Notes under the pieces: model-generated
What the model was told of the DNA's origin: nothing
Database searches by the model: none
What the model saw: the letters and a program-made list of their open reading frames with translations, nothing else
Translations under genes and position numbers: made by a program
Shown: piece by piece, positions 1 through 6,261 of the stretch
How the letters are laid out: each line of letters begins with the position of its first letter
How positions within the stretch are numbered: position 1 is the stretch's first letter
Origin: Nanosynbacter sp.
GTDB taxonomy: Bacteria > Patescibacteriota > Saccharimonadia > Saccharimonadales > Saccharimonadaceae
Assembly: GCA_015257635.1 (NCBI GenBank)
Contig: JABZJU010000001.1
Location: 1-18,831 of the forward strand
Direction of reading: 5' to 3'
Length of the DNA stretch: 18,831 nt

Positions 1-258
1 GCGCTGGGCTGGCAAGAAATAGTTACGGTTGATAAAGTCCGCCTTGAATCAAAAACCAAGGATTACACGATTTGCATTGATGAAGTAGCTAAGCTTGGAC
101 TATTTATTGAACTGGAGGTTTTGACCGAAGACAGCGCCGACGTAAAAAATATTCAGCAGCAAATGTACAATTTTCTGAAAAGCCTGAATATCGACGGCAA
201 ATTATGGAAAATTCCGTACGACACAAGCATTAGAAATATGCAAAATAACGTTAGTTAG
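1..258 (+). CDS. CYTH-domain protein (CyaB/class IV adenylate cyclase-like), C-terminal part
   Basis: Open from the window edge in frame 1 to the TAG at 256-258; 85 residues are visible. The stretch VDKVRLESKTKDYTICID followed by EVAKLGLFIELEVL matches the C-terminal half of the CYTH fold, where a K-x-R strand leads to the 'LDeV..LG.F.ElE' signature of CyaB-type proteins. The acidic ExE pair (IELE) is a typical metal ligand of the triphosphate tunnel. CYTH enzymes act on triphosphates (adenylate cyclase, thiamine triphosphatase or tripolyphosphatase), and the sequence does not say which. The N-terminal ExExK motif lies outside the window. The gene is followed at once by the promoter of another nucleotide-triphosphate enzyme at 274. 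Confidence 0.75.
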   Translation, partial: ALGWQEIVTVDKVRLESKTKDYTICIDEVAKLGLFIELEVLTEDSADVKNIQQQMYNFLKSLNIDGKLWKIPYDTSIRNMQNNVS

Positions 259-260
259 CG

Positions 261-266
261 TATACT
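261..266 (+). promoter_or_regulatory. -10 box of the 274 gene (leaderless arrangement)
   Basis: TATACT ends 7 nt before the ATG at 274, so the expected transcription start falls on or next to the start codon. No Shine-Dalgarno fits between. The -35 is not clear. Confidence 0.55.
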
Positions 267-273
267 TATTAGT

Positions 274-873
274 ATGAAACAAGAAAATAGCCCAATTTAT
301 TTTATCACTTCCAATCACAGCAAGTTCACCAGTCTTCAAGAACTCCTTCAGCCGCTTGGTGTTGATTTAAGGCAGCTCGATTATGATTTTGACGAAGGGC
401 GCGGACTAGATATTCAAACGATTGCCAAAAGTAAATTATCTCAAGCCAAGAAAGCGTTTCCGAACAAGCGCCTGGTTGTTGACGATCGCGGTTTCTTCAT
501 CCCGGCGCTGAAAGGATTTCCGGGGCCGTTTGTTAAATTGCTACTGAATAGCTTTAGTTATCCCGGCATTATTAAGTTAATGAAGGGCGAGGCTGATCGT
601 CGAGCTATTTTTTCTTTTGCGGTTGGCTATTTTGACGGCGAAAAAGACCACATTTTCGTAGCCAACGAAGAGGGATTTATCGTTGACGAGCCACGTGGCG
701 ACAATCTCCATGGCTGGACGGAATTACTGTATATTTATGGGCATCCGAGCTTTCCTGGTCGTAGTTTGGCAGAATTGAACGACGAAGAATGGCAGGAATA
801 TCTGACGATAATTGAGAAAGTTGACGGGCTCGCGATGCTGAGGGATTATTTAAGTGGAGAGAATAATGACTAA
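274..873 (+). CDS. RdgB/HAM1-like non-canonical purine NTP pyrophosphatase
   Basis: A 199-residue protein of the ITPase/HAM1 family, which hydrolyses dITP/XTP-type nucleotides to monophosphates and so keeps damaged bases out of DNA and RNA. The N-terminal TSNHSKF (residues 12-18) is the T-x-N-x-x-K-F substrate-binding signature. VVDDRGFFIPALKGFPGP (68-85) corresponds to the catalytic 'D-S-G-L-x-V-x-A-L-x-G-x-PG' strand, with Asp70/Asp71 as candidate catalytic or metal residues. The usual SARYAG that follows is replaced here, so this is a divergent subfamily and the exact substrate is open. The start is the ATG at 274, set by the -10 box 7 nt upstream. The last codons overlap the start of the Nudix gene at 866, which suggests a two-gene nucleotide-sanitation operon. 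Confidence 0.8.
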   Translation: MKQENSPIYFITSNHSKFTSLQELLQPLGVDLRQLDYDFDEGRGLDIQTIAKSKLSQAKKAFPNKRLVVDDRGFFIPALKGFPGPFVKLLLNSFSYPGIIKLMKGEADRRAIFSFAVGYFDGEKDHIFVANEEGFIVDEPRGDNLHGWTELLYIYGHPSFPGRSLAELNDEEWQEYLTIIEKVDGLAMLRDYLSGENND

Positions 874-1360
874 AACCGCCATCTGTAAAGACGTCTTCGG
901 CAATCAATACACCGTTCCCGTTGACGAACTAAATATTCGCGTCGGCGTGTACGCGGTGATTATTGAGGATAATAAGATTCTTTTAACTCGGCAATGGGAC
1001 GGTTATAGCCTAATTGGCGGCGGCGTCGAGAAGGGCGAAACGATCGAGGAATCAATTGTTCGTGAAGTTAAGGAGGAAACTGGACTGGCTATCACGCCAG
1101 ATAGAATTATTCACCAAGCAACTACTTTCTTCAAGCGCAACGCTGAGGCGCAAGCTAACCAGTCAATCCAACTGTATTTTACCCACAGTCAGCTGCACGG
1201 GCAAATCAATAACGACAACATAACCGACAGTGAGAAAACTTATACTAACGGCACGCCAGAGTGGATTGATCTGGATAAGATTGACGATATAAACTTTTGC
1301 CACAGCGTGGATCTAAAAATAATTTTACAGGCGTATATTTCGCAATCTCGCACCCGCTAA
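866..1360 (+). CDS. Nudix hydrolase
   Basis: A 164-residue protein with a perfect Nudix box (G-x5-E-x7-REUxEExGU): G52 to L74, with REVKEETGL at 66-74 carrying the Mg2+-binding glutamates. Nudix enzymes cleave nucleoside diphosphates linked to another moiety (oxidised dNTPs, ADP-ribose, NDP-sugars, cap-like ends). Nothing outside the box fixes the substrate. An earlier in-frame ATG exists at 854, but ATG 866 is preferred because GGAGAG at 856-861 is correctly placed. This start overlaps the end of the RdgB-like gene, so the two are translationally coupled. Pairing with an RdgB-like enzyme suggests nucleotide-pool cleaning, which is inference from context. Confidence 0.88.
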   Translation: MTKTAICKDVFGNQYTVPVDELNIRVGVYAVIIEDNKILLTRQWDGYSLIGGGVEKGETIEESIVREVKEETGLAITPDRIIHQATTFFKRNAEAQANQSIQLYFTHSQLHGQINNDNITDSEKTYTNGTPEWIDLDKIDDINFCHSVDLKIILQAYISQSRTR

Positions 1361-1371
1361 TAGTCGAATAA

Positions 1372-1380
1372 TGTTATAAT
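1372..1380 (+). promoter_or_regulatory. Extended -10 promoter of trpS
   Basis: TGtTATAAT is a perfect extended -10. It ends 7 nt before the trpS ATG at 1388, so the transcript should start at or next to the start codon. No convincing -35 is seen, as expected for an extended -10. Confidence 0.7.
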
Positions 1381-1387
1381 ATATCTA

Positions 1388-2431
1388 ATGAAACCATCAA
1401 AACCCGTCATTCTCACTGGCGTGCGCGCCAACAACAACATCCACATAGGTAATTACTTTGGGGCTATTTTGCCAATTATCAACATGGCGAAGCGCCGCTC
1501 GGACGAATATGATATCAATTTATTTATCCCAGACCTTCACAGTTTTACGACGCCAATTGACCACAGCAAGTTATACGACAGCGTCCTAAATAACGCGCGA
1601 GTTTACGCCGCCGCTGGATTGTCGTTGGACAATTCTTCTATCCATCTTTACCGCCAAAGTCGTATTTCGGCGCACAGTGAACTGGCGTGGATTCTGGACT
1701 GCTTTACTGGATTTGGCGAGATGAGTCGAATGACACAGTTTAAGGACAAGGGAAGTAAAGGCGACGCTTCTGTCGGACTATTTAACTATCCCGTCCTGAT
1801 GGCTGCAGACATTCTACTTTACGGCGCGACTTACGTGCCAGTTGGCGACGACCAGACTCAGCATTTGGAGCTCACTCGTGATATTGCCGAGCGAATGAAT
1901 CGTAAGTTTGGCGATCTATTTATCGTGCCAAAACCCGTAATTCAGCAGCATCAATTCTTCGGAAAAGACCAAGGATTGAGGATTAAAGATCTCGTGAATC
2001 CAGCGAAGAAAATGAGCAAATCTGACGAGAGTGGCAAGGGGGTTATCTTCCTTTCTGACGATCCAAAATCGGCACATAAGAAAATAATGAGCGCAACAAC
2101 AGATTCAATTGGCAAAGTTCAATACGACAAGGAAAATCAGCCGGGAATTTCTAATTTGCTGGAGATTTTGACTTTGGTTCGACAAGACGCTGGCAGGGAA
2201 GCTACTTTGGAGCAGACCGCCAACGAGTACTTCGGTATGGATCGTTATGGCGATTTCAAGCGAATCGTGGCTGACGAAGTTGCGGAATTTTTGGAGAATT
2301 TCCAGAATCGGCTTGCGGCGGTTGATGAGCGAGCAATTGAAAAAAAGCTGGCTTCCAGTGAAAAAGACATGAATGTCGTCGCTAATGAAACTTTGTATCG
2401 CGTTCAAAAAGCCGTAGGGCTTCGAAAATAG
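1388..2431 (+). CDS. trpS: Tryptophanyl-tRNA synthetase
   Basis: A 347-residue class Ic aminoacyl-tRNA synthetase that charges tRNA-Trp in the cytoplasm. The HIGH-type motif is HIGN at residues 19-22 within NNNIHIGNYFGA, and KMSKS is at 208-212 (AKKMSKSDESG). PVGDDQTQHLELTRDIA is the canonical TrpS segment that binds tryptophan and the adenylate. The length is typical of bacterial TrpS (about 330-350). The start ATG lies 7 nt after a perfect extended -10, so there is no leader or Shine-Dalgarno. The RluA-type gene follows 12 bp downstream in the same direction. The cognate tRNA-Trp(CCA) gene is in this window at 14036. Confidence 0.96.
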   Translation: MKPSKPVILTGVRANNNIHIGNYFGAILPIINMAKRRSDEYDINLFIPDLHSFTTPIDHSKLYDSVLNNARVYAAAGLSLDNSSIHLYRQSRISAHSELAWILDCFTGFGEMSRMTQFKDKGSKGDASVGLFNYPVLMAADILLYGATYVPVGDDQTQHLELTRDIAERMNRKFGDLFIVPKPVIQQHQFFGKDQGLRIKDLVNPAKKMSKSDESGKGVIFLSDDPKSAHKKIMSATTDSIGKVQYDKENQPGISNLLEILTLVRQDAGREATLEQTANEYFGMDRYGDFKRIVADEVAEFLENFQNRLAAVDERAIEKKLASSEKDMNVVANETLYRVQKAVGLRK

Positions 2432-2443
2432 GGAGCAAATCGC

Positions 2444-3589
2444 GTGAAAATATTACCTCGGACAGTGCTGAAAATAGCCAGATTGTACAAGTTAGCAGAC
2501 GACAATACGCCAGTTAAGGCACTGCGTCGGCTAGAAATTCAAACGGACAAATCTCATGTTTTTGCGGAATTTATTTTGAACAAGCAACATTTTGCGCTGC
2601 TTTACGGTTCAATTGTCGACGAAGAATCTATTGACGAGCTATGGACGGAAAAACCAGATAACGCCGAGATTTTGCCGAATCCGCTAGACTCAGAATTTAT
2701 CGAAACGCCGTTCCAGGGAAAGTATGTCATAATGTTCAAAATTTCGCCAACTAAGGTGCGCTTGGATATTTATTTATCGACCAAATTTGACACGACAATT
2801 TCCCGAAGTCTTTGGCAAAAATATATAAAAGCTGGATACGTTTCGGTCAATAATAAAGTCGCGACGACGCCGAAGTTTGAGGTTGATGAAACTGATGAGA
2901 TTGCGCTTAATTTGCCAGAAAAAGAGCAGACGGACGTTGACTTGCCGATTTTATACGAGGATGATGATGTGATTGTTGTCAATAAACCAAGCGGGCTACT
3001 GACGCACGCGAAGGGCGGACTTTCCGACGAGCCGACAGTTGCGGAGATAATTCGCCCCAAAACCTCATTCGCAACGGACACCGATCGACCGGGAATTGTT
3101 CACAGGCTTGATCGCGATACTTCGGGACTACTGATTATCGCCAAAAACCCAGAATCTGCCGCGCATCTACAGAGGCAATTTGCCGAGCGAACCGCCAAGA
3201 AAACCTACATAGCAATAACCGACGGCAAGCCAAAGTTGAATGCCGCAAAAATTGATCTGCCAATTGGTCGCAATCCTTCAGCGCCGAGCACGTTCCGCAT
3301 AGATCCGAACGGGAAACCAGCTCAGACGACTTACCATGTTTTGGCGGAAAATGATACTCAGTCGCTCGTGGAATTGAAGCCGACCACTGGTCGAACTCAT
3401 CAATTGCGCGTCCATTTGACTCATTTGAATGCACCGATTCTTGGCGATCGAGTTTATGGAAAGTCTTCGGATTGCCGTATGATGTTGCATGCTCAAAAAT
3501 TAGAGATAACTTTGCCGTCTGGCGAGAGAAAAGTTTTTGAAGCCACAATTCCTGATGAATTCAAGAGATTCTTCCCAGAGGATTTATAG
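2444..3589 (+). CDS. RluA-family rRNA/tRNA pseudouridine synthase with a novel N-terminal extension
   Basis: A 381-residue protein. Residues about 104-155 form an S4-like RNA-binding domain (LDIYLS to VDETDEIALNL). Residues about 165-370 are the RluA/RluD catalytic domain, with the signature HRLDRDTSGLL at 220-230 in which Asp223 is the expected catalytic nucleophile. TGRTHQLRVHL is the conserved C-terminal strand. The enzyme should isomerise uridine in structured RNA. The first ~100 residues, before S4, are not recognised and make it longer than typical RluD (about 325). The start is GTG at 2444, with GGGAG at 2431-2435 giving an 8-nt spacer. The stop TAG abuts the ATG of the delta' gene, so the two form one transcript, probably with trpS. 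Confidence 0.88.
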   Translation: MKILPRTVLKIARLYKLADDNTPVKALRRLEIQTDKSHVFAEFILNKQHFALLYGSIVDEESIDELWTEKPDNAEILPNPLDSEFIETPFQGKYVIMFKISPTKVRLDIYLSTKFDTTISRSLWQKYIKAGYVSVNNKVATTPKFEVDETDEIALNLPEKEQTDVDLPILYEDDDVIVVNKPSGLLTHAKGGLSDEPTVAEIIRPKTSFATDTDRPGIVHRLDRDTSGLLIIAKNPESAAHLQRQFAERTAKKTYIAITDGKPKLNAAKIDLPIGRNPSAPSTFRIDPNGKPAQTTYHVLAENDTQSLVELKPTTGRTHQLRVHLTHLNAPILGDRVYGKSSDCRMMLHAQKLEITLPSGERKVFEATIPDEFKRFFPEDL

Positions 3590-4399
3590 ATGTCTGAAGT
3601 GATTATATCCGCTCGAGACGCTCAAAAAATCAGTCATATTTCATCGCAATTGCCTCACGCGCTTTTGGTAATTGCAGATTACGGGCTTGATGGACTGGGC
3701 GTGGCTCAAATATTAGCAAAGAATAACGATACTTTTCACTTGAAACCACTTCCAGAAAAGCAAACTATATCTGTTGATCAAATCCGCGAGCTCATCTCTA
3801 TGCTCCGAACTTACGCCATAAATCGTCGAGTTATTATCATTGACGAAGCCGATTCAATGACCGAGCCGTCGCAAAATGCATTCCTGAAAGCGCTGGAAGA
3901 ACCGAATAAAAATACCAATTTTATCCTTGTCGCGAAAAACCCGAAGTTGATGCTTGACACTGTTAGATCTCGCTGCCAGACATTGACGCTTCATAAAACG
4001 ACATCCGCCCAAGATAAAAAACTGCTTGAAAAGTACAATTTAGACCCAGCTTCTAGCCGGCAAATCCTTTTCCACGCGGCTGGACGACCATTACTGATTA
4101 AAGAATTGGCGGAAAATCCAGAAAAATTCGCCGAATATCGACAATTAGCCACCGACGCAAAGCAAATTTTAGCCACAAATCGAGAATACGACACGTTTAA
4201 GAATCTCGTCAAATACTTTTCTGACCGCCAAAAAGCTATATTGCTGACGGATATTATAGTAAATATGATTCGCTTTCAATCTTTATCGCGCGGAATAAAT
4301 CCGTCGCTTGAGGAGCAACTTGAAAAAACCACCTATATTGCTAGCGCATTAAAATCCAACGCCAACGTCAGGCTGGCGCTGACGCAACTTGTGATATAA
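3590..4399 (+). CDS. holB: DNA polymerase III clamp-loader delta' subunit (HolB-like)
   Basis: A 269-residue AAA+ protein of the clamp loader, which opens the beta sliding clamp at primed DNA. RVIIIDEADSMTEPSQNAFLKALEEP (residues 79-104) is the Walker B/DExx region with D85-E86-A87-D88. RSRCQ (126-130) is the SRC motif that supplies the arginine finger in gamma/tau and delta'. The expected P-loop position (YGLDGLGVA, about 31-39) lacks the GKT/S, so ATP binding is probably lost, as in classical delta' subunits. The helical C-terminal collar domain follows from about 150. It is shorter than E. coli HolB (about 330). ATG 3590 directly follows the previous stop, with AGAGG about 10 nt upstream. 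Confidence 0.85.
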   Translation: MSEVIISARDAQKISHISSQLPHALLVIADYGLDGLGVAQILAKNNDTFHLKPLPEKQTISVDQIRELISMLRTYAINRRVIIIDEADSMTEPSQNAFLKALEEPNKNTNFILVAKNPKLMLDTVRSRCQTLTLHKTTSAQDKKLLEKYNLDPASSRQILFHAAGRPLLIKELAENPEKFAEYRQLATDAKQILATNREYDTFKNLVKYFSDRQKAILLTDIIVNMIRFQSLSRGINPSLEEQLEKTTYIASALKSNANVRLALTQLVI

Positions 4400-4400
4400 T
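4392..4400 (+). promoter_or_regulatory. Extended -10 promoter overlapping the holB stop codon
   Basis: TGaTATAAT sits on the last codons of holB; the TAA stop at 4397-4399 is inside the hexamer. It ends 9 nt before the ATG at 4410, giving a leaderless or 2-3-nt-leader transcript for the TPR gene. Confidence 0.6.
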
Positions 4401-4409
4401 AGTATAGAT

Positions 4410-5096
4410 ATGTTTGGATTACTCCTCATTCTAATTTTAATGATTTGGGCGATTTTTTATCATCCGTCAATTAAAGAAACTGGCGATCTGCCAACTAAGA
4501 TTACTAATAAACTTGATCAATTATGGGAAATTGCCCAAGAATCGATTCGCGAGAATAAGTACCTGCGCGCAGAAAAAGCTCTGCTGACAATCTTACGCGT
4601 CGATGAGAAAAATGCCACTGCATATAACCGTTTGGGAATTTTATATGCTAAGCAGAAGGCGTATAAGGATGCTATCGAATGCTTTGAGATCGCTCAGAGC
4701 CTCGAGCCAAGTGCTTCAAGTCTTCATAATGTCGGCTTAATTTATTACGAAACAGAGAACTATGAAAAGGCATCGCTAGCATTCGAGCAAGCGCTGGAAA
4801 TGGAAGATGATTTGGCTGCGCGCTACATCGCTTACGCCAAAGTTCAGGAAAAAATAGGAAACACGAAGAAGGTAATTAATGCACTAGAAAAGGCTGTAGA
4901 ACTGGAGCCGATTCCTCAAACACTGAAGATCCTAGCGGAGGCTTACGACAATGCCGGACAGGCTGAATTAGCTGAAGAATTACGCAAGAAAGCCACAAAA
5001 ATGATCGCTCCTGTAGCGCCGACAAATAGTAAAACTGAAGCACCGCGCCCACGCCAGCAGCGCAAAATACATCAACCACGAAAAATAGTTATGTAA
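4410..5096 (+). CDS. Membrane-anchored TPR-repeat protein
   Basis: A 228-residue protein. Residues 2-17 (FGLLLILILMIWAIFY) form a single N-terminal membrane anchor with no signal-peptidase site, so the rest should face the cytoplasm unless inverted. Residues about 50-190 contain four tandem tetratricopeptide repeats, with the typical A/L/Y/A/A/P spacing (AYNRLGILYAKQKAYKDAIE, SLHNVGLIYYETENYEKAS and following). TPRs are protein-protein scaffolds; the partner is unknown. The C-terminus (about 200-228) is proline-rich and strongly basic (PRPRQQRKIHQPRK), suitable for nucleic-acid or acidic-partner contact. It has its own extended -10 promoter overlapping the upstream stop codon. Function is not assigned. 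Confidence 0.8.
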   Translation: MFGLLLILILMIWAIFYHPSIKETGDLPTKITNKLDQLWEIAQESIRENKYLRAEKALLTILRVDEKNATAYNRLGILYAKQKAYKDAIECFEIAQSLEPSASSLHNVGLIYYETENYEKASLAFEQALEMEDDLAARYIAYAKVQEKIGNTKKVINALEKAVELEPIPQTLKILAEAYDNAGQAELAEELRKKATKMIAPVAPTNSKTEAPRPRQQRKIHQPRKIVM

Positions 5097-5100
5097 ACTC

Positions 5101-5129
5101 TTGTCACAGAGAGAAAAAATTGATAAAAT
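5101..5129 (+). promoter_or_regulatory. Promoter of the tRNA-Thr/tRNA-Tyr operon
   Basis: -35 TTGTCA (5101-5106), 17-nt spacer, TGaTAAAAT extended -10 (hexamer 5124-5129). The tRNA begins 11 nt downstream at 5140. Confidence 0.7.
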
Positions 5130-5139
5130 AAATTCAGTT

Positions 5140-5216
5140 GCCGCTTTAGCTCAGTTGGCTAGAGCAACGGTTTTGTAAACCGTAGGTCCTCGGTTCGAGC
5201 CCGAGAAGCGGCTCCA
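5140..5216 (+). tRNA. tRNA-Thr (anticodon UGU)
   Basis: A 77-nt cloverleaf. Acceptor GCCGCTT pairs with AAGCGGC, with T discriminator and encoded CCA (5214-5216). Anticodon stem ACGGT/ACCGT closes the loop TTTGTAA with anticodon TGT. The T-loop is GGTTCGAGCC. It reads ACA and probably ACU/ACG by wobble. First gene of a two-tRNA operon with tRNA-Tyr, 6 nt away. Confidence 0.96.
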
Positions 5217-5222
5217 CATCAC

Positions 5223-5307
5223 GCTGGAATCGTGTAGTGGCAATCACAGGAGACTGTAAATCTCCCGCCGTAAGGCTTCGTAGGTTCGAGTCCTACTTCC
5301 AGCACCA
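5223..5307 (+). tRNA. tRNA-Tyr (anticodon GUA)
   Basis: An 85-nt class II tRNA. Acceptor GCTGGAA pairs with TTCCAGC, with discriminator A and encoded CCA. Anticodon stem GGAGA/TCTCC carries the loop CTGTAAA (anticodon GTA). The long variable arm (CGCCGTAAGGCTTCG) is the hallmark of bacterial tRNA-Tyr. A GAGAC site, a potential target of the R-M system in this window, lies at 5250-5254. Confidence 0.95.
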
Positions 5308-5317
5308 AGATTGAATT

Positions 5318-5340
5318 ATCGCCTTTACGGGCGATTTTTT
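5318..5340 (+). terminator. Intrinsic terminator of the tRNA-Thr/Tyr operon
   Basis: ATCGCC (5318-5323) and GGCGAT (5330-5335) form a 6-bp stem with loop TTTACG, followed by a T-run to 5340. Confidence 0.8.
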
Positions 5341-5361
5341 AGACAAGAAAAGAGTATAATA

Positions 5362-5390
5362 TTGACTTTTATAAGCATATGTGCTATTAT
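5362..5390 (+). promoter_or_regulatory. Complete -35/-10 promoter of the 5397 gene
   Basis: -35 TTGACT (5362-5367), a 17-nt spacer ending in TGc, and -10 TATTAT (5385-5390). It ends 6 nt before ATG 5397 and thereby decides that start over the in-frame ATGs at 5379 and 5391, which lie in or against the promoter. Confidence 0.7.
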
Positions 5391-5396
5391 ATGGGT

Positions 5397-5693
5397 ATGT
5401 TTGAATTTACAAAATCTATTCTGACATTATGGAATAGCGAAAAAAACCAACGATTGAAATTACAATACGCTTATATTATGTTAGCCATAATTGGGCTGGC
5501 TGTAGCGGGATTATTGACATTATTTAACGCTTCATCAGCACACTTGGCGGCATCAGCTTCAGGAATATTGTTCGTTACGTTCTTAGTCAATAGCGTAGCG
5601 TGGGGAGTAATAGAGGCATTTGTCACGCCAAAGCTACCAAAAGAAGCCGGCGCGCCAGCCAAGAAATCCACTCGTAAAAACATAGCCGGTTGA
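5397..5693 (+). CDS. Small two-helix membrane protein, function unknown
   Basis: A 98-residue protein with hydrophobic segments at about 24-43 (YAYIMLAIIGLAVAGLLTLF) and about 54-76 (SASGILFVTFLVNSVAWGVIEAF). It has a charged N-terminal helix (NSEKNQRLKL) and a basic C-tail (KKSTRKNIAG). The hairpin topology would place both ends in the cytoplasm. No family is recognised. A longer reading from 5379 is possible, but it would begin inside the promoter; 5397 lies 6 nt after the -10 box and is taken as a leaderless start. It ends with TGA at 5691-5693, which lies in the -35 region of the next tRNA promoter. The gene is monocistronic, between two tRNA units. Confidence 0.65.
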   Translation: MFEFTKSILTLWNSEKNQRLKLQYAYIMLAIIGLAVAGLLTLFNASSAHLAASASGILFVTFLVNSVAWGVIEAFVTPKLPKEAGAPAKKSTRKNIAG

Positions 5694-5719
5694 TTAAACA
5701 CGGCTTAATATGCTAAAAT
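5690..5719 (+). promoter_or_regulatory. Promoter of tRNA-Thr(GGU), embedded in an inverted repeat
   Basis: -35 TTGATT (5690-5695), 18-nt spacer, TGcTAAAAT extended -10 (hexamer 5714-5719). GGCTTAA (5702-5708) and TTAAGCC (5719-5725) form an inverted repeat enclosing the -10. It could be an operator, or a hairpin ending the upstream mRNA. Confidence 0.6.
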
Positions 5720-5731
5720 TAAGCCTGTTAC

Positions 5732-5807
5732 GCCGCGATAGCTCAGTTGGTAGAGCGCATCCATGGTAAGGATGAGGTCTCGGGTTCAAGCCCCGATCGT
5801 GGCTCCA
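5732..5807 (+). tRNA. tRNA-Thr (anticodon GGU)
   Basis: A 76-nt cloverleaf. Acceptor GCCGCGA pairs with TCGTGGC (one G-U), with T discriminator and encoded CCA. Anticodon stem CATCC/GGATG closes the loop ATGGTAA (anticodon GGT). The T-loop is GGTTCAAGCC. It reads ACC/ACU and complements the UGU isoacceptor at 5140. It contains a GGTCTC hexamer at 5777-5782. The accessory insert begins just downstream. Confidence 0.95.
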
Positions 5808-5847
5808 TAAATACGTAGATTCGTAGAAATGCGAGTCTTTTTTAATT

Positions 5848-5875
5848 AAGACCAGTATTTCATTGGTCTTTTATT
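5848..5875 (+). terminator. Intrinsic terminator after tRNA-Thr(GGU)
   Basis: AAGACCA (5848-5854) pairs with TGGTCTT (5864-5870), with a 9-nt loop, followed by the T-rich tract TTTATTTT. Confidence 0.7.
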
Positions 5876-5976
5876 TTGTCGAATGAGGCTATCTATCCTA
5901 CAGATAACTTCATAGACAGAATAATCGAAAATAGAGCATTGTAGCTTAACAATTTAGAGAAAAGAGAGGTTAAATA

Positions 5977-6209
5977 ATGGATAGCATCAACCATTTTAGC
6001 TACTCGATGGCGAAGAATATTTACTCGAAAAACTACCAAAAACTCTGACCTATAAGATTATCGAGATTCAGCGCTGTCCAAAATGTAAAAAGGAGTTCAC
6101 AGAATATCCAGCCCTCTCGCGTGAGGATAATGAAACGGAAATTTGTCCGGAGTGCGGAATTGAGGAAGCGATAGAAGAATACTACGCCGCTAAACATATG
6201 GTGAAATAA
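5977..6209 (+). pseudogene. Frameshifted small zinc-ribbon protein
   Basis: ATG 5977 has a good Shine-Dalgarno (AGAGAGG, about 9 nt upstream) and reads MDSINHFSY, then runs to a TGA at 6046. The adjacent frame, open from 6000 to the TAA at 6207, continues as LDGEEYLLEKL with no usable ATG. It encodes a typical zinc ribbon: CPKC, then about 20 residues (KKEFTEYPALSREDNETEI), then CPEC, and an acidic helix. Joining the frames near 6000-6003 gives a coherent protein of about 76 residues, so a 1-nt deletion best explains it. Programmed -1 frameshifting is an alternative, but no classical slippery heptamer is seen. Similar small 'CPKC...PALSR.DN...CP.CG' proteins are common in phages and mobile DNA; that is from memory of the family. 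Confidence 0.7.
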
Positions 6210-6210
6210 T

Positions 6211-6253
6211 TTGTCTCAAAAATCTTGTCTCGTTTTAATATTTATGCTAAAAT
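6211..6253 (+). promoter_or_regulatory. MTase promoter with two TTGTCTC repeats over the -35
   Basis: TTGTCTC occurs at 6211-6217 and again at 6225-6231. The second copy provides the -35 hexamer TTGTCT (6225-6230). A 17-nt spacer ending in TGc leads to -10 TAAAAT (6248-6253), which ends 8 nt before ATG 6262. GTCTC is the core recognition sequence of the Alw26I/Eco31I/Esp3I family to which this R-M system belongs. Methylation or MTase binding could therefore control this promoter. Confidence 0.65.
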
Positions 6254-6261
6254 ATAAGCAT

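Noticed and set aside
6211..6261. 17-codon N-terminal extension of the MTase (TTG 6211)
   Set aside because: It overlaps a full -35/-10 promoter; ATG 6262 lies 8 nt after the -10.
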